NCBI RefSeq assembly: GCF_900114605.1
Contig: NZ_FOTP01000005.1
Coordinates: forward strand, 1-64,000
Length of the DNA stretch: 64,000 nucleotides
Source of the DNA: Bradyrhizobium sp. NFR13
GTDB lineage: Bacteria > Pseudomonadota > Alphaproteobacteria > Rhizobiales > Xanthobacteraceae
Direction of reading: 5' to 3'
Under the pieces are notes generated by a model that was not told the origin of the DNA, made no database searches, and worked only from the letters and a program-made list of their open reading frames with translations. Below, piece by piece: positions 50,980 through 60,410 of the stretch (within the stretch, counting starts at the first letter, position 1; each line of letters starts with the position of its first letter). Both the position numbers and the translations under genes were made by a program.

Positions 50980-51630
50980 ATGATCACGCTCTACCATTGC
51001 GCCCGCGCGCGCTCGTTCCGCCCGCTCTGGACGCTTGAGGAGCTTGGACTTCCCTATGAGCTGAAAATGCTGCCGTTCCCGCCGCGCGTCTTTGCGAAGG
51101 AATATCTCGGCATCAATCCGCTCGGCACGATCCCCTTGATGCTCGATGGCGAAACGCGGATGACCGAATCGGCGGCGATCGCGCAGTATCTGGTCACCAA
51201 ATATGGGCCGACGCCGCTGGCCGTCGGCGTCGACGAACCGGATTTCGGCGCTTTCCTGAACTGGCTGCATTTCGGCGAGGCCACGCTCACGTTTCCGCAG
51301 ACCCTGGTGCTGCGCTATTCGGAGCTGGAGCCGGAAGAACGCCGCAATCCGCAGGTGGTGGCGGATTATTCGAAGTGGTTTCTCGGCCGCCTGCGCATCA
51401 TCGAGACCATCACGGCCGCCAATGAACATATCTGCGCCGGTCGCTTTACGGCTGCCGATATTTCGGTTGGTTATGCGCTTCTGCTCGCGGAGCGCCTCGG
51501 GCTGACATCGCAATTTGGTCCGGCAGTGACAGCCTATTGGGCTCGATTGCAGCAGCGCGACGGATACAAGCGCGCGGTCGACTCCGAAAATCGCGCCGGA
51601 GACGAGCAGGGTTTGGCGCGCCGCGACTGA
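50980..51630 (+). CDS. Glutathione S-transferase family protein
   Basis: The 216-residue protein has an N-terminal thioredoxin-fold domain (MITLYHCARARSFRPLWTLE, with the catalytic Ser/Cys-containing loop; the cis-proline segment GTIPLMLDGETRMTESAAI) and a C-terminal helical domain (ICAGRFTAADISVGYALLL, the N-capping motif). GGAGG precedes ATG 50980. The active-site pattern after the first strand, CARAR-SF, resembles the beta/chi or Zeta-like bacterial groups; not classified further. Confidence 0.88.
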   Translation: MITLYHCARARSFRPLWTLEELGLPYELKMLPFPPRVFAKEYLGINPLGTIPLMLDGETRMTESAAIAQYLVTKYGPTPLAVGVDEPDFGAFLNWLHFGEATLTFPQTLVLRYSELEPEERRNPQVVADYSKWFLGRLRIIETITAANEHICAGRFTAADISVGYALLLAERLGLTSQFGPAVTAYWARLQQRDGYKRAVDSENRAGDEQGLARRD

Positions 51631-51674
51631 GCCGCTATACCTGCAGCGTCCGATCTAAAAGAGCGAGCAGACCG

Positions 51675-52454
51675 ATGGCGAATGACAGTGTAATCTTGGA
51701 GAAGAAGGGCGCCGCACTCTGGATCACCATCAACCGGCCGGAGAAGCGCAATGCCATGAATGCCGGGGTCATTGCCGGCATCGCCGATGGCTATCGCGCG
51801 GCCCACGCGGACGCAGAGGTCCGCGTCATCGTGCTGACCGGCGCAGGCGATAAAGCGTTTTGCGCCGGCGCCGATCTGGCGAATGCGGGCGCGGCTTTCT
51901 CGATGGATTTCTCCAAGCCGAATGGCGATCTCGCCGATCTCATGCGGCTGTCGCAAAACGCCACCAAGCCCGCGATCGCGCGCGTCAATGGCACCTGCAT
52001 GGCGGGCGGGATGGGGCTGCTGTGCATGACCGACATGGCGGTGGCTGCGGATAATGCGGTCTTCGGCTTGCCCGAGGTGAAGGTCGGCGTGTTTCCGATG
52101 CAGGTGCTGGCACTGCTGCAATTCATCGCGCCGCGCCGTCTGATCAACGAGTGGTGCATCACCGGGGAGCCGTTCGACGCGCAGACCGCGCTTGGCGCTG
52201 GCCTGCTGAATCACGTGGTGCCGGCGGCCGAACTCGACAGCAAGGTCGACTGGCTGATTGCGCGCATCACCGACAAATCGCCGACGGCCATCCGTCGCGG
52301 CAAATATGCCATGCGCGCCATCGCCGCGATGTCGTTCGACGAAAGCATTGCCTATACCGAAAGCCAGATCGCGATCCTGTCGATGACCGAGGATGCCAAA
52401 GAGGGGCTCAAGGCGTTCGGCGAGAAGCGTAAGCCGGTGTGGCCGGGCAAATAG
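51675..52454 (+). CDS. Enoyl-CoA hydratase/isomerase family protein
   Basis: The 259-residue crotonase has INRPEKRNAMNAGV at the start of the fold, GAGDKAFCAGADL with the first oxyanion-hole region, and RVNGTCMAGGMGLLCMTDMAVA with the second. The position normally held by the catalytic glutamate in hydratases is less clear (FGLPEVKVGVFPM supplies a glutamate of the LPEV type), so hydratase, isomerase or hydrolase activity is possible. Starts 45 bp after the GST gene. Confidence 0.9.
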   Translation: MANDSVILEKKGAALWITINRPEKRNAMNAGVIAGIADGYRAAHADAEVRVIVLTGAGDKAFCAGADLANAGAAFSMDFSKPNGDLADLMRLSQNATKPAIARVNGTCMAGGMGLLCMTDMAVAADNAVFGLPEVKVGVFPMQVLALLQFIAPRRLINEWCITGEPFDAQTALGAGLLNHVVPAAELDSKVDWLIARITDKSPTAIRRGKYAMRAIAAMSFDESIAYTESQIAILSMTEDAKEGLKAFGEKRKPVWPGK

Positions 52455-52460
52455 GGCGCT

Positions 52461-53426
52461 TCACGCCGCGCGTGTCAGCCGGTGCAGGGTCACTTCCGGC
52501 GGGCAGTTCAGTCGCACCGGGAGCAGGCTGGTGCCGACGCCGACGGATGTGTAGCCGGCCATGCCTTCATGGCGCCACGCGCCGTTGCCCATATGGCGCG
52601 GCAGCACGGCCTCCAGCTTGATGGCGTAGCCGCCGGGCAGGCAGAGCTGGCCGCCATGGGTGTGGCCGCTCAGCATGAGATCGAAATCGTGCTCGGCCGC
52701 CTCCGCATAGGTCTCCGGCGTGTGCGATAGCAGGATCGAGAAGGCGTCCTTCGGAATCTGCGATGCGACTTTGGGGATATCGTCAGCAAGGTAGAAATGC
52801 GGATCATCGACGCCGGCGAGATAGATTCTCTCGTCGCCGCGAGCGATCGTCTCGCATTCGTTGAACATCATGCGGATGCCTATCGCTTCCAGCGCTGGCG
52901 TCATGCGGATGCTGTCGTGATTGCCGAGAACGCCATAGACGGGATCGCGCAGCCTCGCACGTAACTCACCAACGCCTTCGGTGGCGCGCTGATATGGCCC
53001 ATAGGTCTTGCCGCGATAGTCGCCGGTCAGCACGCAGATGTCGTAATCGAGATCGCCGACGAAGGAGATCAGGTGGCGCAGCGCGTCCTCGCTGAGATCG
53101 ACGTGGAGATCGCTGATATGCAGGATCGTGAAGCCGTCGAACGCCGCGGGCAGGCGCGGCGAGGCGACGACATTCTCGCGGACCAACACGCGATTGGCCT
53201 CGCGGCGGGCGCGGCCATAGAGACCGGCGAGTTGCAGCGCGGTGCGGACGATCGGCGGTGCTGTGAGCCAGTTCTCCAGATTGAAGAACAGGCGGCCCTG
53301 GCCGAACAGCTGGTGATCGCGATGGGTCTCGATCTCCAGCCGTGCTTTCACGTGCGCATCTCCGATACGGTCGACCAACGCGCGGAGCGCGCTGTCGTCG
53401 ACCGGAAGATGCGGTCGTCGGGACAA
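52461..53426 (-). CDS. Calcineurin-like metallophosphoesterase
   Basis: A product of about 321 residues with all five metallophosphoesterase blocks: LHISDLHVDLS, GDYRG (GD), GVLGNHDS, LSHTP and SGHTHGG. The N-terminal region before the fold is variable. The frame continues upstream into the neighbouring gene, and TTG 53426 (8 nt after the GlcG-like stop) is chosen as start, but ATG 53495 or 53552 are alternatives. Likely hydrolyses phosphodiester or lipid-linked phosphates (UDP-2,3-diacylglucosamine hydrolase-type proteins are relatives), at the membrane or in the cytoplasm. Confidence 0.82.
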   Translation of the reverse strand: MSRRPHLPVDDSALRALVDRIGDAHVKARLEIETHRDHQLFGQGRLFFNLENWLTAPPIVRTALQLAGLYGRARREANRVLVRENVVASPRLPAAFDGFTILHISDLHVDLSEDALRHLISFVGDLDYDICVLTGDYRGKTYGPYQRATEGVGELRARLRDPVYGVLGNHDSIRMTPALEAIGIRMMFNECETIARGDERIYLAGVDDPHFYLADDIPKVASQIPKDAFSILLSHTPETYAEAAEHDFDLMLSGHTHGGQLCLPGGYAIKLEAVLPRHMGNGAWRHEGMAGYTSVGVGTSLLPVRLNCPPEVTLHRLTRAA

Positions 53427-53433
53427 CGCCGTT

Positions 53434-53865
53434 CTAGCCGGTCGAGGCCTTGAGGCCGGCCGCCTCGATGCCTGCGACGGCTGCGATCTCGTCATTGTCC
53501 GATGTATCGCCGGAGATGCCGATAGCGCCGAGCAGGCTGCCCGTTGCGTCATGAATGAGAACGCCGCCGGGCACCGGGATCAGCGCGCCGCGCGCCATGG
53601 TGTTCACGGCATCGATGAAGAACGGCTGTTCCTCGGCACGCTTGAACAACGCCCGCGAGCCGAGCCCCATGGCCAATGCGCCATAGGCTTTGCCATGGGC
53701 GACTTCGCCGCGCATCAGGCTGGTGCCGTCCTGCGCGACGGTGGCCTTCACGCAGCCGCGGGCGTCGAGCACGGTGATGACCATGGGCTTGAACTTCATC
53801 TCGATCACCTTGGCGAGGGCGCCATCGAGGATCTTGCGGGCTGTGTCGAGGGTGAGGTCGGCCAT
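53434..53865 (-). CDS. GlcG/HbpS-family heme-binding-like protein
   Basis: The 143-residue domain (DUF336/GlcG) reads MADLTLDTARKILDGALAKV, VITVLDARGCVKATVAQDG, RGALIPVPGGVLIHDATGS and GAIGISGDTSDNDEI. It has no signal peptide. GlcG is encoded in glycolate (glc) operons, and here it directly follows the FAD/Fe-S oxidase, with 12 bp between. The role in E. coli is not settled; related HbpS proteins bind heme. Confidence 0.88.
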   Translation of the reverse strand: MADLTLDTARKILDGALAKVIEMKFKPMVITVLDARGCVKATVAQDGTSLMRGEVAHGKAYGALAMGLGSRALFKRAEEQPFFIDAVNTMARGALIPVPGGVLIHDATGSLLGAIGISGDTSDNDEIAAVAGIEAAGLKASTG

Positions 53866-53877
53866 GTCGGTTGTTTC

Positions 53878-56847
53878 CTAGTTGAGCGTAGAAGAATGGG
53901 CGTTTGTGGAAGCACTGTCGAGGCTCATGGCCAAGACGCGCGCGACATGCAGCGCATGGCGCGTAGCGCCGTCAGCGATCTGGTGCCGGCAGGATGTGCC
54001 GTCGGCGACGATGAGCGTATCGGCGTCAGCCTTGCGCACGGCGGGTAGCAAGGACGCCTCGGCCATCTGGATCGAGACGTCATAGGTGTCGGTGCCATAG
54101 CCGAACGCGCCCGCCATGCCGCAGCAACTGGATTCAATGGTCTCGACCTTCAGATCCGGGATCAGGCGCAAGGCTTGTTCGACCGGCTTGAACGCACCAA
54201 AGGATTTTTGGTGGCAGTGGCCGTGGACTATGGCCTTTGGTGCAACGGGCTTGAGCGGCAATTGCAGGCGGCCGGCCTCGGCCTCGCGCACCAGGAATTC
54301 CTCGAACAGCATGGCATGGGCGCTGACGCTCTTGGCAGCGTCATCCGAACGTAGCGACAACAATTCGTCGCGCAGCGTCAGCAGGCAGCTTGGCTCAAGG
54401 CCGATGATGGGCACGCCGCGTGCCGCAAAGGGGGCATAGGTGGCGACGAGACGATCAAGCTCGGCGCGGGCCTGATCGACAAGGCCCGCCGAGAGAAACG
54501 TGCGGCCGCAGCACAGTGCGCGACTGCTGCGATCCACCGGCTTTGGCAGATGCACGCGATAGCCACCGGCGGTGAGCACGCGCAGCGCGGCGTCGAGATT
54601 CTCGCGCTCATAGGCGCGGTTGAACGTGTCGGCGAACAGCACGACCTCGCGGCCACCGGCGGGACCGACGGCTTCGGCATCCCTGTGAAACACATCGCTT
54701 CGCCATTCCGGCAGGCTGCGTTTGGCGCTGATGCCAGTATAGCGTTCCAAGAGGTTACGGAGCAGCGGGCTCTTGTTGCGCAAATTCGCCAGCGGCGCAG
54801 CGCGGGCGGCCAGTGCGGCATAGCGCGGCAGATAGCCAACGAGGCGATCACGCAGCGTGAGGCCGTGCTTCGCGGCACGAGCGGCCAGCACCTCGATCTT
54901 CATCTTCGCCATATCGACGCCGGTCGGGCATTCATGGCGGCACGCCTTGCACGACACGCAGAGTTTCATCGTGTCGGCCATGGCATCGGATGTCAGCGCA
55001 TCCGGCCCGAGCTGGCCGGAGATCGCAAGCCGCAGCGTGTTGGCGCGACCGCGGGTGACGTCCTTTTCGTTGCGTGTCGCACGATAGGACGGACACATCA
55101 CGCCGCCCTCCAGCTTCCTGCATGTGCCATTGTTGTTGCACATCTCGATGGCGCCCTGAAAACCACCGCCGGCACCGGGCCAGGCGGACCAGTCGAGCGC
55201 AGTCTTGAGTTCGCCGACGCGATAGTCTGGTGGGTAACGAAACAGCGAACGATCATCCATCTTGGGGGGATCGACGATCTTGCCGGGGTTGAGGACGTTT
55301 TGCGGATCGAAGCGATGCTTTACTTCGGCAAAGTCGCCGATGATCCGCTGGCCGAACATTTCGGCGTGGAATTCCGAACGCACAAGTCCGTCGCCGTGCT
55401 CGCCGGAATGCGAGCCCTTATATTCCCGGACCATCGCGAAGGCTTCTTCGGCGATGGCGCGCATCGCCTTGACGTCCTTGTCGAGCTTTAGATTCAGCAC
55501 CGGGCGCACATGCAGGCAGCCTTCGGAGGCATGCGCGTACATAGTACCTGTGGTGTCGTGCTTCCTGAAGATCGCGGACAGGCGTTCGGTATAGTCGGCG
55601 AGATGCGGCAGCGGCACCGCGCAGTCCTCGATGAAGGAGACCGGCTTGCCGTCCTGTTTCATCGACATCATGACATTGAGCCCGGCCGCGCGGAATTCGG
55701 CGATGCCCGACTGCAGCGCAGGCTCGGTGACATCGACGACGCCGCCCCATTTGCGCGTCGGGTTGTTCCAGCCAAAGCCGAGGTCGCCCATCAATTCGCC
55801 AAGCTCTTTCAGCTTGGCGGCATTGGCGGCCTGATCCGCTTCGGCGAATTCCACGATCAGAAGCGCATCGGGATCGCCGCGCACGGCGCTCTTGATGATC
55901 GGCTGGAACATCGCGATGTCGCGGCCGAGCGCGATCATGGTGCGGTCGACCAGTTCGACGGCGATGGGCTTCAGCTTGACCAGATGCTGGGTCGCATCCA
56001 TCGCCTCATAGAAGCTGCCGAAGTGACAGACGCCGAGCGCCTTGTTGCCGATCAGCGGCCACAGCTTGAGTTCGACCTGTGTGGTGAAGGCGAGGGTGCC
56101 TTCGGAGCCCACGAGGAGATGCGCCATGTTGTTGGCGGTGTTGCGCGGCGTGAGCGCGTCGAGATTGTAACCGCCGACACGGCGTTGGACTTGCGGGAAA
56201 CGCTCCGCGATCTCGGTCGCTTCGCGCTCACCGAGCGCCAGCATGTCGCGAAACAGGGCAGGCGCATCGTCCCCGGCATTCACTTCGCCGAAATGCAGCA
56301 GATTGCCGTCAGCCAATGCGGCATCCATCGCGATCGTGTTGTCACGCATGGTGCCATAGCGCAGCGAACGGCCGCCGCAGGAATTGTTGCCGGCCATGCC
56401 GCCGATGGTGGCGCGTGACGCGGTGGAGATGTCGACCGGAAACCACAGCCCGTGTTTCTTGAGCTGCCGGTTGAGGTCGTCCAGCACGATGCCGGGCTCG
56501 ACAATGCAGGTGCGGTTCTCGACGTCGACCGAGATCAGCTTGTTGAGGTGCTTGGAGAGGTCGATGACGATGCCGTCATTGACGGTCTGTCCGCATTGCG
56601 AGGTGCCGCCGCCGCGCGGCGTAACGATGCGGCCATCGTCGCGGCAGATCGCCAGCGCGCGCAGCGCCTCGTCGATGGTGCGGGGGACGACCACGCCGAG
56701 CGGTACGATCTGGTAGAACGACGCGTCGGTGGCATAACGGCCGCGGTTGAATGCGTCGAAGAAGACGTCGCCGGAGACTTCCCGAGACAGCCTGGCCGCC
56801 AGCGCGCTGTCCGCAGCCGTGCTCCGAATGATTGCCGCCTTCGCCAT
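53878..56847 (-). CDS. FAD-linked/Fe-S oxidase of the glycolate/D-lactate dehydrogenase type (Ykg/Dld fused form)
   Basis: A 989-residue fusion of three parts: an FAD_binding_4 domain (PRGGGTSQCGQTVNDGIVID, GSEGTLAFTTQVELKL), the FAD-oxidase C domain (YAHASEGCLHVRPVLN, GSHSGEHGDG), and an iron-sulfur/CCG region (CNNNGTC and MCPSYRATRNEKD, then CVSCKACRHECPTG, and cysteine-rich blocks HGHCHQKS, SSCCGMAGAFGYG). GlcD, GlcE and GlcF-type functions are united in one chain, as in YdiJ-like D-lactate/glycolate dehydrogenases. Location next to glcG-like and sgaA genes suggests glycolate; D-lactate or 2-hydroxyglutarate remain possible. Confidence 0.9.
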   Translation of the reverse strand: MAKAAIIRSTAADSALAARLSREVSGDVFFDAFNRGRYATDASFYQIVPLGVVVPRTIDEALRALAICRDDGRIVTPRGGGTSQCGQTVNDGIVIDLSKHLNKLISVDVENRTCIVEPGIVLDDLNRQLKKHGLWFPVDISTASRATIGGMAGNNSCGGRSLRYGTMRDNTIAMDAALADGNLLHFGEVNAGDDAPALFRDMLALGEREATEIAERFPQVQRRVGGYNLDALTPRNTANNMAHLLVGSEGTLAFTTQVELKLWPLIGNKALGVCHFGSFYEAMDATQHLVKLKPIAVELVDRTMIALGRDIAMFQPIIKSAVRGDPDALLIVEFAEADQAANAAKLKELGELMGDLGFGWNNPTRKWGGVVDVTEPALQSGIAEFRAAGLNVMMSMKQDGKPVSFIEDCAVPLPHLADYTERLSAIFRKHDTTGTMYAHASEGCLHVRPVLNLKLDKDVKAMRAIAEEAFAMVREYKGSHSGEHGDGLVRSEFHAEMFGQRIIGDFAEVKHRFDPQNVLNPGKIVDPPKMDDRSLFRYPPDYRVGELKTALDWSAWPGAGGGFQGAIEMCNNNGTCRKLEGGVMCPSYRATRNEKDVTRGRANTLRLAISGQLGPDALTSDAMADTMKLCVSCKACRHECPTGVDMAKMKIEVLAARAAKHGLTLRDRLVGYLPRYAALAARAAPLANLRNKSPLLRNLLERYTGISAKRSLPEWRSDVFHRDAEAVGPAGGREVVLFADTFNRAYERENLDAALRVLTAGGYRVHLPKPVDRSSRALCCGRTFLSAGLVDQARAELDRLVATYAPFAARGVPIIGLEPSCLLTLRDELLSLRSDDAAKSVSAHAMLFEEFLVREAEAGRLQLPLKPVAPKAIVHGHCHQKSFGAFKPVEQALRLIPDLKVETIESSCCGMAGAFGYGTDTYDVSIQMAEASLLPAVRKADADTLIVADGTSCRHQIADGATRHALHVARVLAMSLDSASTNAHSSTLN

Positions 56848-56993
56848 GGATTACCGCCTTGCCCCTCTATGGTCCTGTCTTGCATCCGGATTCCGGCTTG
56901 GCAACCCGGAGGTGCCGCGCCCCGGCGGTGGCAATGAGGGGATACCGGAGGGATAAGAAATCCTCATGGCTGCCCCACGTTTTTCTTCGGCGC

Positions 56994-57007
56994 TCTGGTA
57001 TACCAGA
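56994..57007. promoter_or_regulatory. Candidate FadR/GntR-type operator palindrome
   Basis: TCTGGTATACCAGA is a perfect 14-bp palindrome between the divergent FAD/Fe-S oxidase (start 56847) and sgaA (start 57090). The TGGTATACCA core is a common operator form for FadR-type GntR proteins, such as those regulating glycolate or hydroxyacid genes. No such regulator is in this part of the window. Confidence 0.6.
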
Positions 57008-57089
57008 AACGGGACAAGCTCTCTGAAAGGTGCTATCCGGGCGCTTCAATCAAATAGGCTCCAAAAAATCGATCTGGGAAGGACGAGAC

Positions 57090-58289
57090 ATGACCGTGCA
57101 TACCGGAAGGCATTTCCTGCAGATTCCTGGCCCGACCAACGTACCCGACCGGGTGCTGCGGGCGATGGATATGCCCACGCTGGACCATCGCGGTCCCGAA
57201 TTCGCCGAGCTCGGTCTCCATGTCATTGCTGCGATGCAGCGTGTGTTCCGGACCAAGCAGCCCGTCCTCATTTATCCTTCCTCGGGCACGGGCGCCTGGG
57301 AAGCCGCCATCGTCAACACGCTGTCACCGGGCGACAAGGTGCTGATGGCCGAGACCGGCCAGTTCGCCACGTTGTGGCGGGGCCTCGCCGAGAAGTTCAA
57401 GCTCGACATCGATTTCGTGCCGGGCGACTGGCGCCATGGCGCCGACCTCGCCGAGATCGAGAAGCGTCTCGCCGCCGACAAGTCGCACGCCATCAAGGCC
57501 GTGATGATCGTCCATAACGAGACCTCGACCGGTTGCGTCACCCATCCGCAGGACGTGCGCAAGGTGCTGGACCGCGTCAAGCATCCGGCGCTGCTGATGG
57601 TCGATACGGTCTCCGGCCTCGGCTCGCTGGAATATGAACATGATGCCTGGGGCATCGACGTCTCGGTGGCCGGCTCGCAGAAGGGCCTGATGCTGCCTCC
57701 GGGCCTCGGTTTTAACGCCGTGTCCGAGAAGGCGCTCGCGGCCTCCAAGGCCAACAGTTCGTTCCGGTCCTATTGGGACTGGCAGGAGATCATCGCCGCC
57801 AACAAGCTCGGCTCCTGGCCCTACACGCCGGCGACCAATCTGCTCTACGCGCTGAAGGAAGGCGTGGCGATGCTGGAGGAGGAGGGGCTCGATAACGTAT
57901 TTGCCCGCCACAAGCGTCACGGCGCCGCCGCCCGCGCAGCCGTTAAGGCATGGGGTCTCGAGACGGTCTCCATCGAGTCGCATGATCACTCGCCGGCTTT
58001 GACCGCCGTGCTGATGCCGGACGGGCATGACGCCGACAGCTTCCGCAAGGTGGTGCTCGACAATTTCGACATGTCGCTCGGCACCGGCCTCAACAAGTGG
58101 AAGGGCAAGATCTTCCGCATCGGCCATATCGGCCACTTCAACGACCTGATGCTGATGGGCACGCTGGCCGGCGTCGAGATGGGTCTCGAACTCGCCAAGG
58201 TCCCGCACCGTGCCGGCGGCGTGATGGCGGCGATGGATGTGCTGACCGGCAAAAGCGTGGTGCCGATGACCAAGGCGGCGGTGGCTTGA
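57090..58289 (+). CDS. sgaA: Serine-glyoxylate aminotransferase
   Basis: A 399-residue fold-type I PLP enzyme of the serine-glyoxylate/alanine-glyoxylate aminotransferase class: PGPTNVPDRVLRAMDMPTLDHRG at the N terminus (AGT family opening), SSGTGAWEAAIVN, and the PLP lysine K198 in GSQKGLMLPPGL. Converts serine and glyoxylate to hydroxypyruvate and glycine, in the serine cycle or photorespiratory-type glycolate use. ATG 57090 follows GGGAAGGACG; an upstream 20-codon extension is less likely. Divergent from the FAD/Fe-S oxidase, suggesting co-regulation. An intrinsic terminator follows. Confidence 0.93.
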   Translation: MTVHTGRHFLQIPGPTNVPDRVLRAMDMPTLDHRGPEFAELGLHVIAAMQRVFRTKQPVLIYPSSGTGAWEAAIVNTLSPGDKVLMAETGQFATLWRGLAEKFKLDIDFVPGDWRHGADLAEIEKRLAADKSHAIKAVMIVHNETSTGCVTHPQDVRKVLDRVKHPALLMVDTVSGLGSLEYEHDAWGIDVSVAGSQKGLMLPPGLGFNAVSEKALAASKANSSFRSYWDWQEIIAANKLGSWPYTPATNLLYALKEGVAMLEEEGLDNVFARHKRHGAAARAAVKAWGLETVSIESHDHSPALTAVLMPDGHDADSFRKVVLDNFDMSLGTGLNKWKGKIFRIGHIGHFNDLMLMGTLAGVEMGLELAKVPHRAGGVMAAMDVLTGKSVVPMTKAAVA

Positions 58290-58331
58290 AGCCCACGAAT
58301 TCCCGTCTTTGAGGCCTAACAATCTACTGGA

Positions 58332-58359
58332 GGCTGGAGCATAATCGCTCCAGCCTTTT
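58332..58359 (+). terminator. Rho-independent terminator of sgaA
   Basis: GGCTGGAGC (58332-58340) pairs with GCTCCAGCC (58347-58355), loop ATAATC, followed by TTTT. Confidence 0.9.
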
Positions 58360-58401
58360 CAATATGTTGCAGCAGAATTCTGCACCAGAGGAAGAATCAA
58401 C

Positions 58402-59199
58402 ATGAACGCGCCCATGCCTGCTTCTGAAGACCTGCTCTATTCCGTCGAGAACGGGATCGCGAAGATTACGTTCAACCGCCCACAGGCGCGCAATGCGATG
58501 CTGTTCTCGATGTATGAGCGGATGGCGGAGATTTGCCAGGCGGCCAATGAGGATCGCTCGATCAAGGCGATCATCCTGACCGGCGCCGGCGACAAGGCCT
58601 TTGCCTCGGGTACCGACATCTCGCAGTTTCGTGAATTCAAGACGGCGCAGGACGCGCTCGATTACGAAGCGCGCATCGACCGTGTGCTGACCGCGCTGGA
58701 GACCTGCCGGGTGCCGACCATCGCGGCCATCGCGGGCGCCTGCACCGGCGGCGGTGCCGGCATCGCCGCCTGCTGCGACCTGCGTATCGGCACGGCTGCC
58801 ACGCGTATGGGGTTCCCCATTGCCCGCACCCTTGGCAACTGCCTGTCGATGTCCAATATCAGCCGCGTGATGGCGCTGGTCGGACCGGCACGTACCAAGG
58901 ACATGATCTTCACTGCGCGCCTGATCGAGGCCGAGGAGGCGCTGGCGCTCGGCCTGATCAACGAGATCGTGCACGATGTCGAGACGCTGCAGCGCCGCGC
59001 ACTGGAACTCGCGCAACTGGTCGCCAGCCATGCCCCGATCACTCTCGAAGTGACCAAGGAGGCCGTCCGCCGGCTGCGCCCGACCCTGACCCGCGAAGAG
59101 GGCAAGGACCTCGTGCTCAAGGCCTATATGAGCGAGGACTTCCGCGAGGGCATGGATGCCTTCCTGAACAAGCGCAAGCCCAACTGGCAGGGCAAATAA
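58402..59199 (+). CDS. Enoyl-CoA hydratase/isomerase family protein
   Basis: The 265-residue crotonase shows FNRPQARNAMLFSMYERM, GAGDKAFASGTDISQF and AIAGACTGGGAGIAACCDLRI, with the family's oxyanion-hole glycines. The second conserved segment (GFPIARTLGN) has no clear catalytic glutamate, so it may be an isomerase, ligase-type or dehalogenase-type member and not a hydratase. It stands after the sgaA terminator; followed by the TTT transporter. Confidence 0.88.
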   Translation: MNAPMPASEDLLYSVENGIAKITFNRPQARNAMLFSMYERMAEICQAANEDRSIKAIILTGAGDKAFASGTDISQFREFKTAQDALDYEARIDRVLTALETCRVPTIAAIAGACTGGGAGIAACCDLRIGTAATRMGFPIARTLGNCLSMSNISRVMALVGPARTKDMIFTARLIEAEEALALGLINEIVHDVETLQRRALELAQLVASHAPITLEVTKEAVRRLRPTLTREEGKDLVLKAYMSEDFREGMDAFLNKRKPNWQGK

Positions 59200-59219
59200 C
59201 AGACAAGTTTAAGAACAGG

Positions 59220-59244
59220 GGCGGCGATTTCTTATGTCGCCGCC
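59220..59244 (+). terminator. Hairpin after the crotonase gene
   Basis: GGCGGCGA (59220-59227) pairs with TCGCCGCC (59237-59244); no clear T-run follows. A second short G/C inverted segment (GGGGGCCGCCCCC) lies near 59267-59279. May delimit the transcript before the tctC gene. Confidence 0.45.
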
Positions 59245-59398
59245 TGGCTGTTCCGTGAAAAGCAAAGGGGGCCGCCCCCTGACCAAAGTCGGCCTTCGCA
59301 TGCGCGGGACATGCTTGAAGTCACGGTCAATACCCCGCACAATAGAACCAACGAAAAGTGGCGGGCAGCCAACGTCCGCGTCTACAGGGAAGAAACCA

Positions 59399-60394
59399 AT
59401 GTCCAAGTCGATTCGGGCTACAGCTGCGCTCGCGGCCGTGCTCGCCAGCGCGCCCATCCTCTCGTCTGCAAAAGCCTGGGAACCTACCAAACCCGTCGAA
59501 ATCGTGGTTGCAGCGGGCGCCGGCGGCGCATCCGACCAGATGGCGCGCATGATGCAGGCCGCGATCCAGAAGAACAGTCTGATGAAGGCGCCGGTGGTGG
59601 TGTCGCTGAAGGGCGGGGCATCCGGCGCCGAAGCGCTGATTTATATGAAGTCCAGCGAAGGCGACGCCAACAAGGTGCTGATCGCCTATTCGCTGATCTA
59701 CATGCTGCCGCTCTCCGCCAAAATCCCGTTCAACTGGCGCGACCTGACGCCGGTTTCCGTCGTTGCCATGGATCAGTTCGTTCTGTGGGACAATGCATCA
59801 GGCGCCAAGACGGTGAAGGAATTCATCGCGGCGGCGAAGGCCGCGTCCTCGCCGTTCAAGATGGGCGGCACCGGCTCCAAGCGTGAAGACCATGTGCTGA
59901 CGGTGTTCATGGAAAAACAGACCGGCGCCAAGTTCTCCTATCTGCCCTACAAGTCGGGGGGGGAGGCGGCCACGCAGCTCGTCGGCAATCACACCGAAGC
60001 CAACGTCAACAACCCCTCCGAAAATCTCGAAGTCTGGCGCGCCGGTCAGGTGCGAGCGCTCTGCGTGTTCGACAAGGAGCGCATCTCCTACAAGACCAAG
60101 GTCACCGAGACGCAGTCGTGGAACGACATCCCGACCTGCAAGGAGGAGGGCCTCGACGTGCAGTATCTGATGCTGCGCGCCATGTTCCTGCCCGGCAAGG
60201 TGACACCCGAACAGCAGGCCTTCTATGTGGACCTGTTCGAGAAGGTGACCAAGACTCCGGAATACAAGGACTACATGGAGAAGCAGGCGCTGAAGCCGAT
60301 CTTCCTGAAGGGGCCGGAGATGCTCAAGTTCCTCGAAGAGGACGACGCACTCAACAAGTCGCTGATGACCGAAGCGGGGTTTGTTGCGAAGTAA
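59399..60394 (+). CDS. tctC: Tripartite tricarboxylate transporter receptor (TctC/Bug family)
   Basis: A 331-residue periplasmic receptor with a signal peptide (AATAALAAVLASAPIL region, cleaved near AKA) and the Bug-family pattern (WEPTKPVEIVVAAGAGGASDQMAR, KMGGTGSKREDHVL, SYLPYKSGGEAATQLVGNH). Start ATG 59399 with AGGGAAG upstream. Bug receptors bind citrate, aromatic acids, amino acids or NAD precursors; ligand unknown. A palindromic repeat separates it from the membrane-subunit genes. Confidence 0.9.
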   Translation: MSKSIRATAALAAVLASAPILSSAKAWEPTKPVEIVVAAGAGGASDQMARMMQAAIQKNSLMKAPVVVSLKGGASGAEALIYMKSSEGDANKVLIAYSLIYMLPLSAKIPFNWRDLTPVSVVAMDQFVLWDNASGAKTVKEFIAAAKAASSPFKMGGTGSKREDHVLTVFMEKQTGAKFSYLPYKSGGEAATQLVGNHTEANVNNPSENLEVWRAGQVRALCVFDKERISYKTKVTETQSWNDIPTCKEEGLDVQYLMLRAMFLPGKVTPEQQAFYVDLFEKVTKTPEYKDYMEKQALKPIFLKGPEMLKFLEEDDALNKSLMTEAGFVAK

Positions 60395-60410
60395 ACCCAA
60401 CGACTGTCAT

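Noticed and set aside
54550-55491. Forward open frame of 313 codons over the FAD/Fe-S oxidase
   Set aside because: Antisense shadow of a gene whose domains are complete on the reverse strand.
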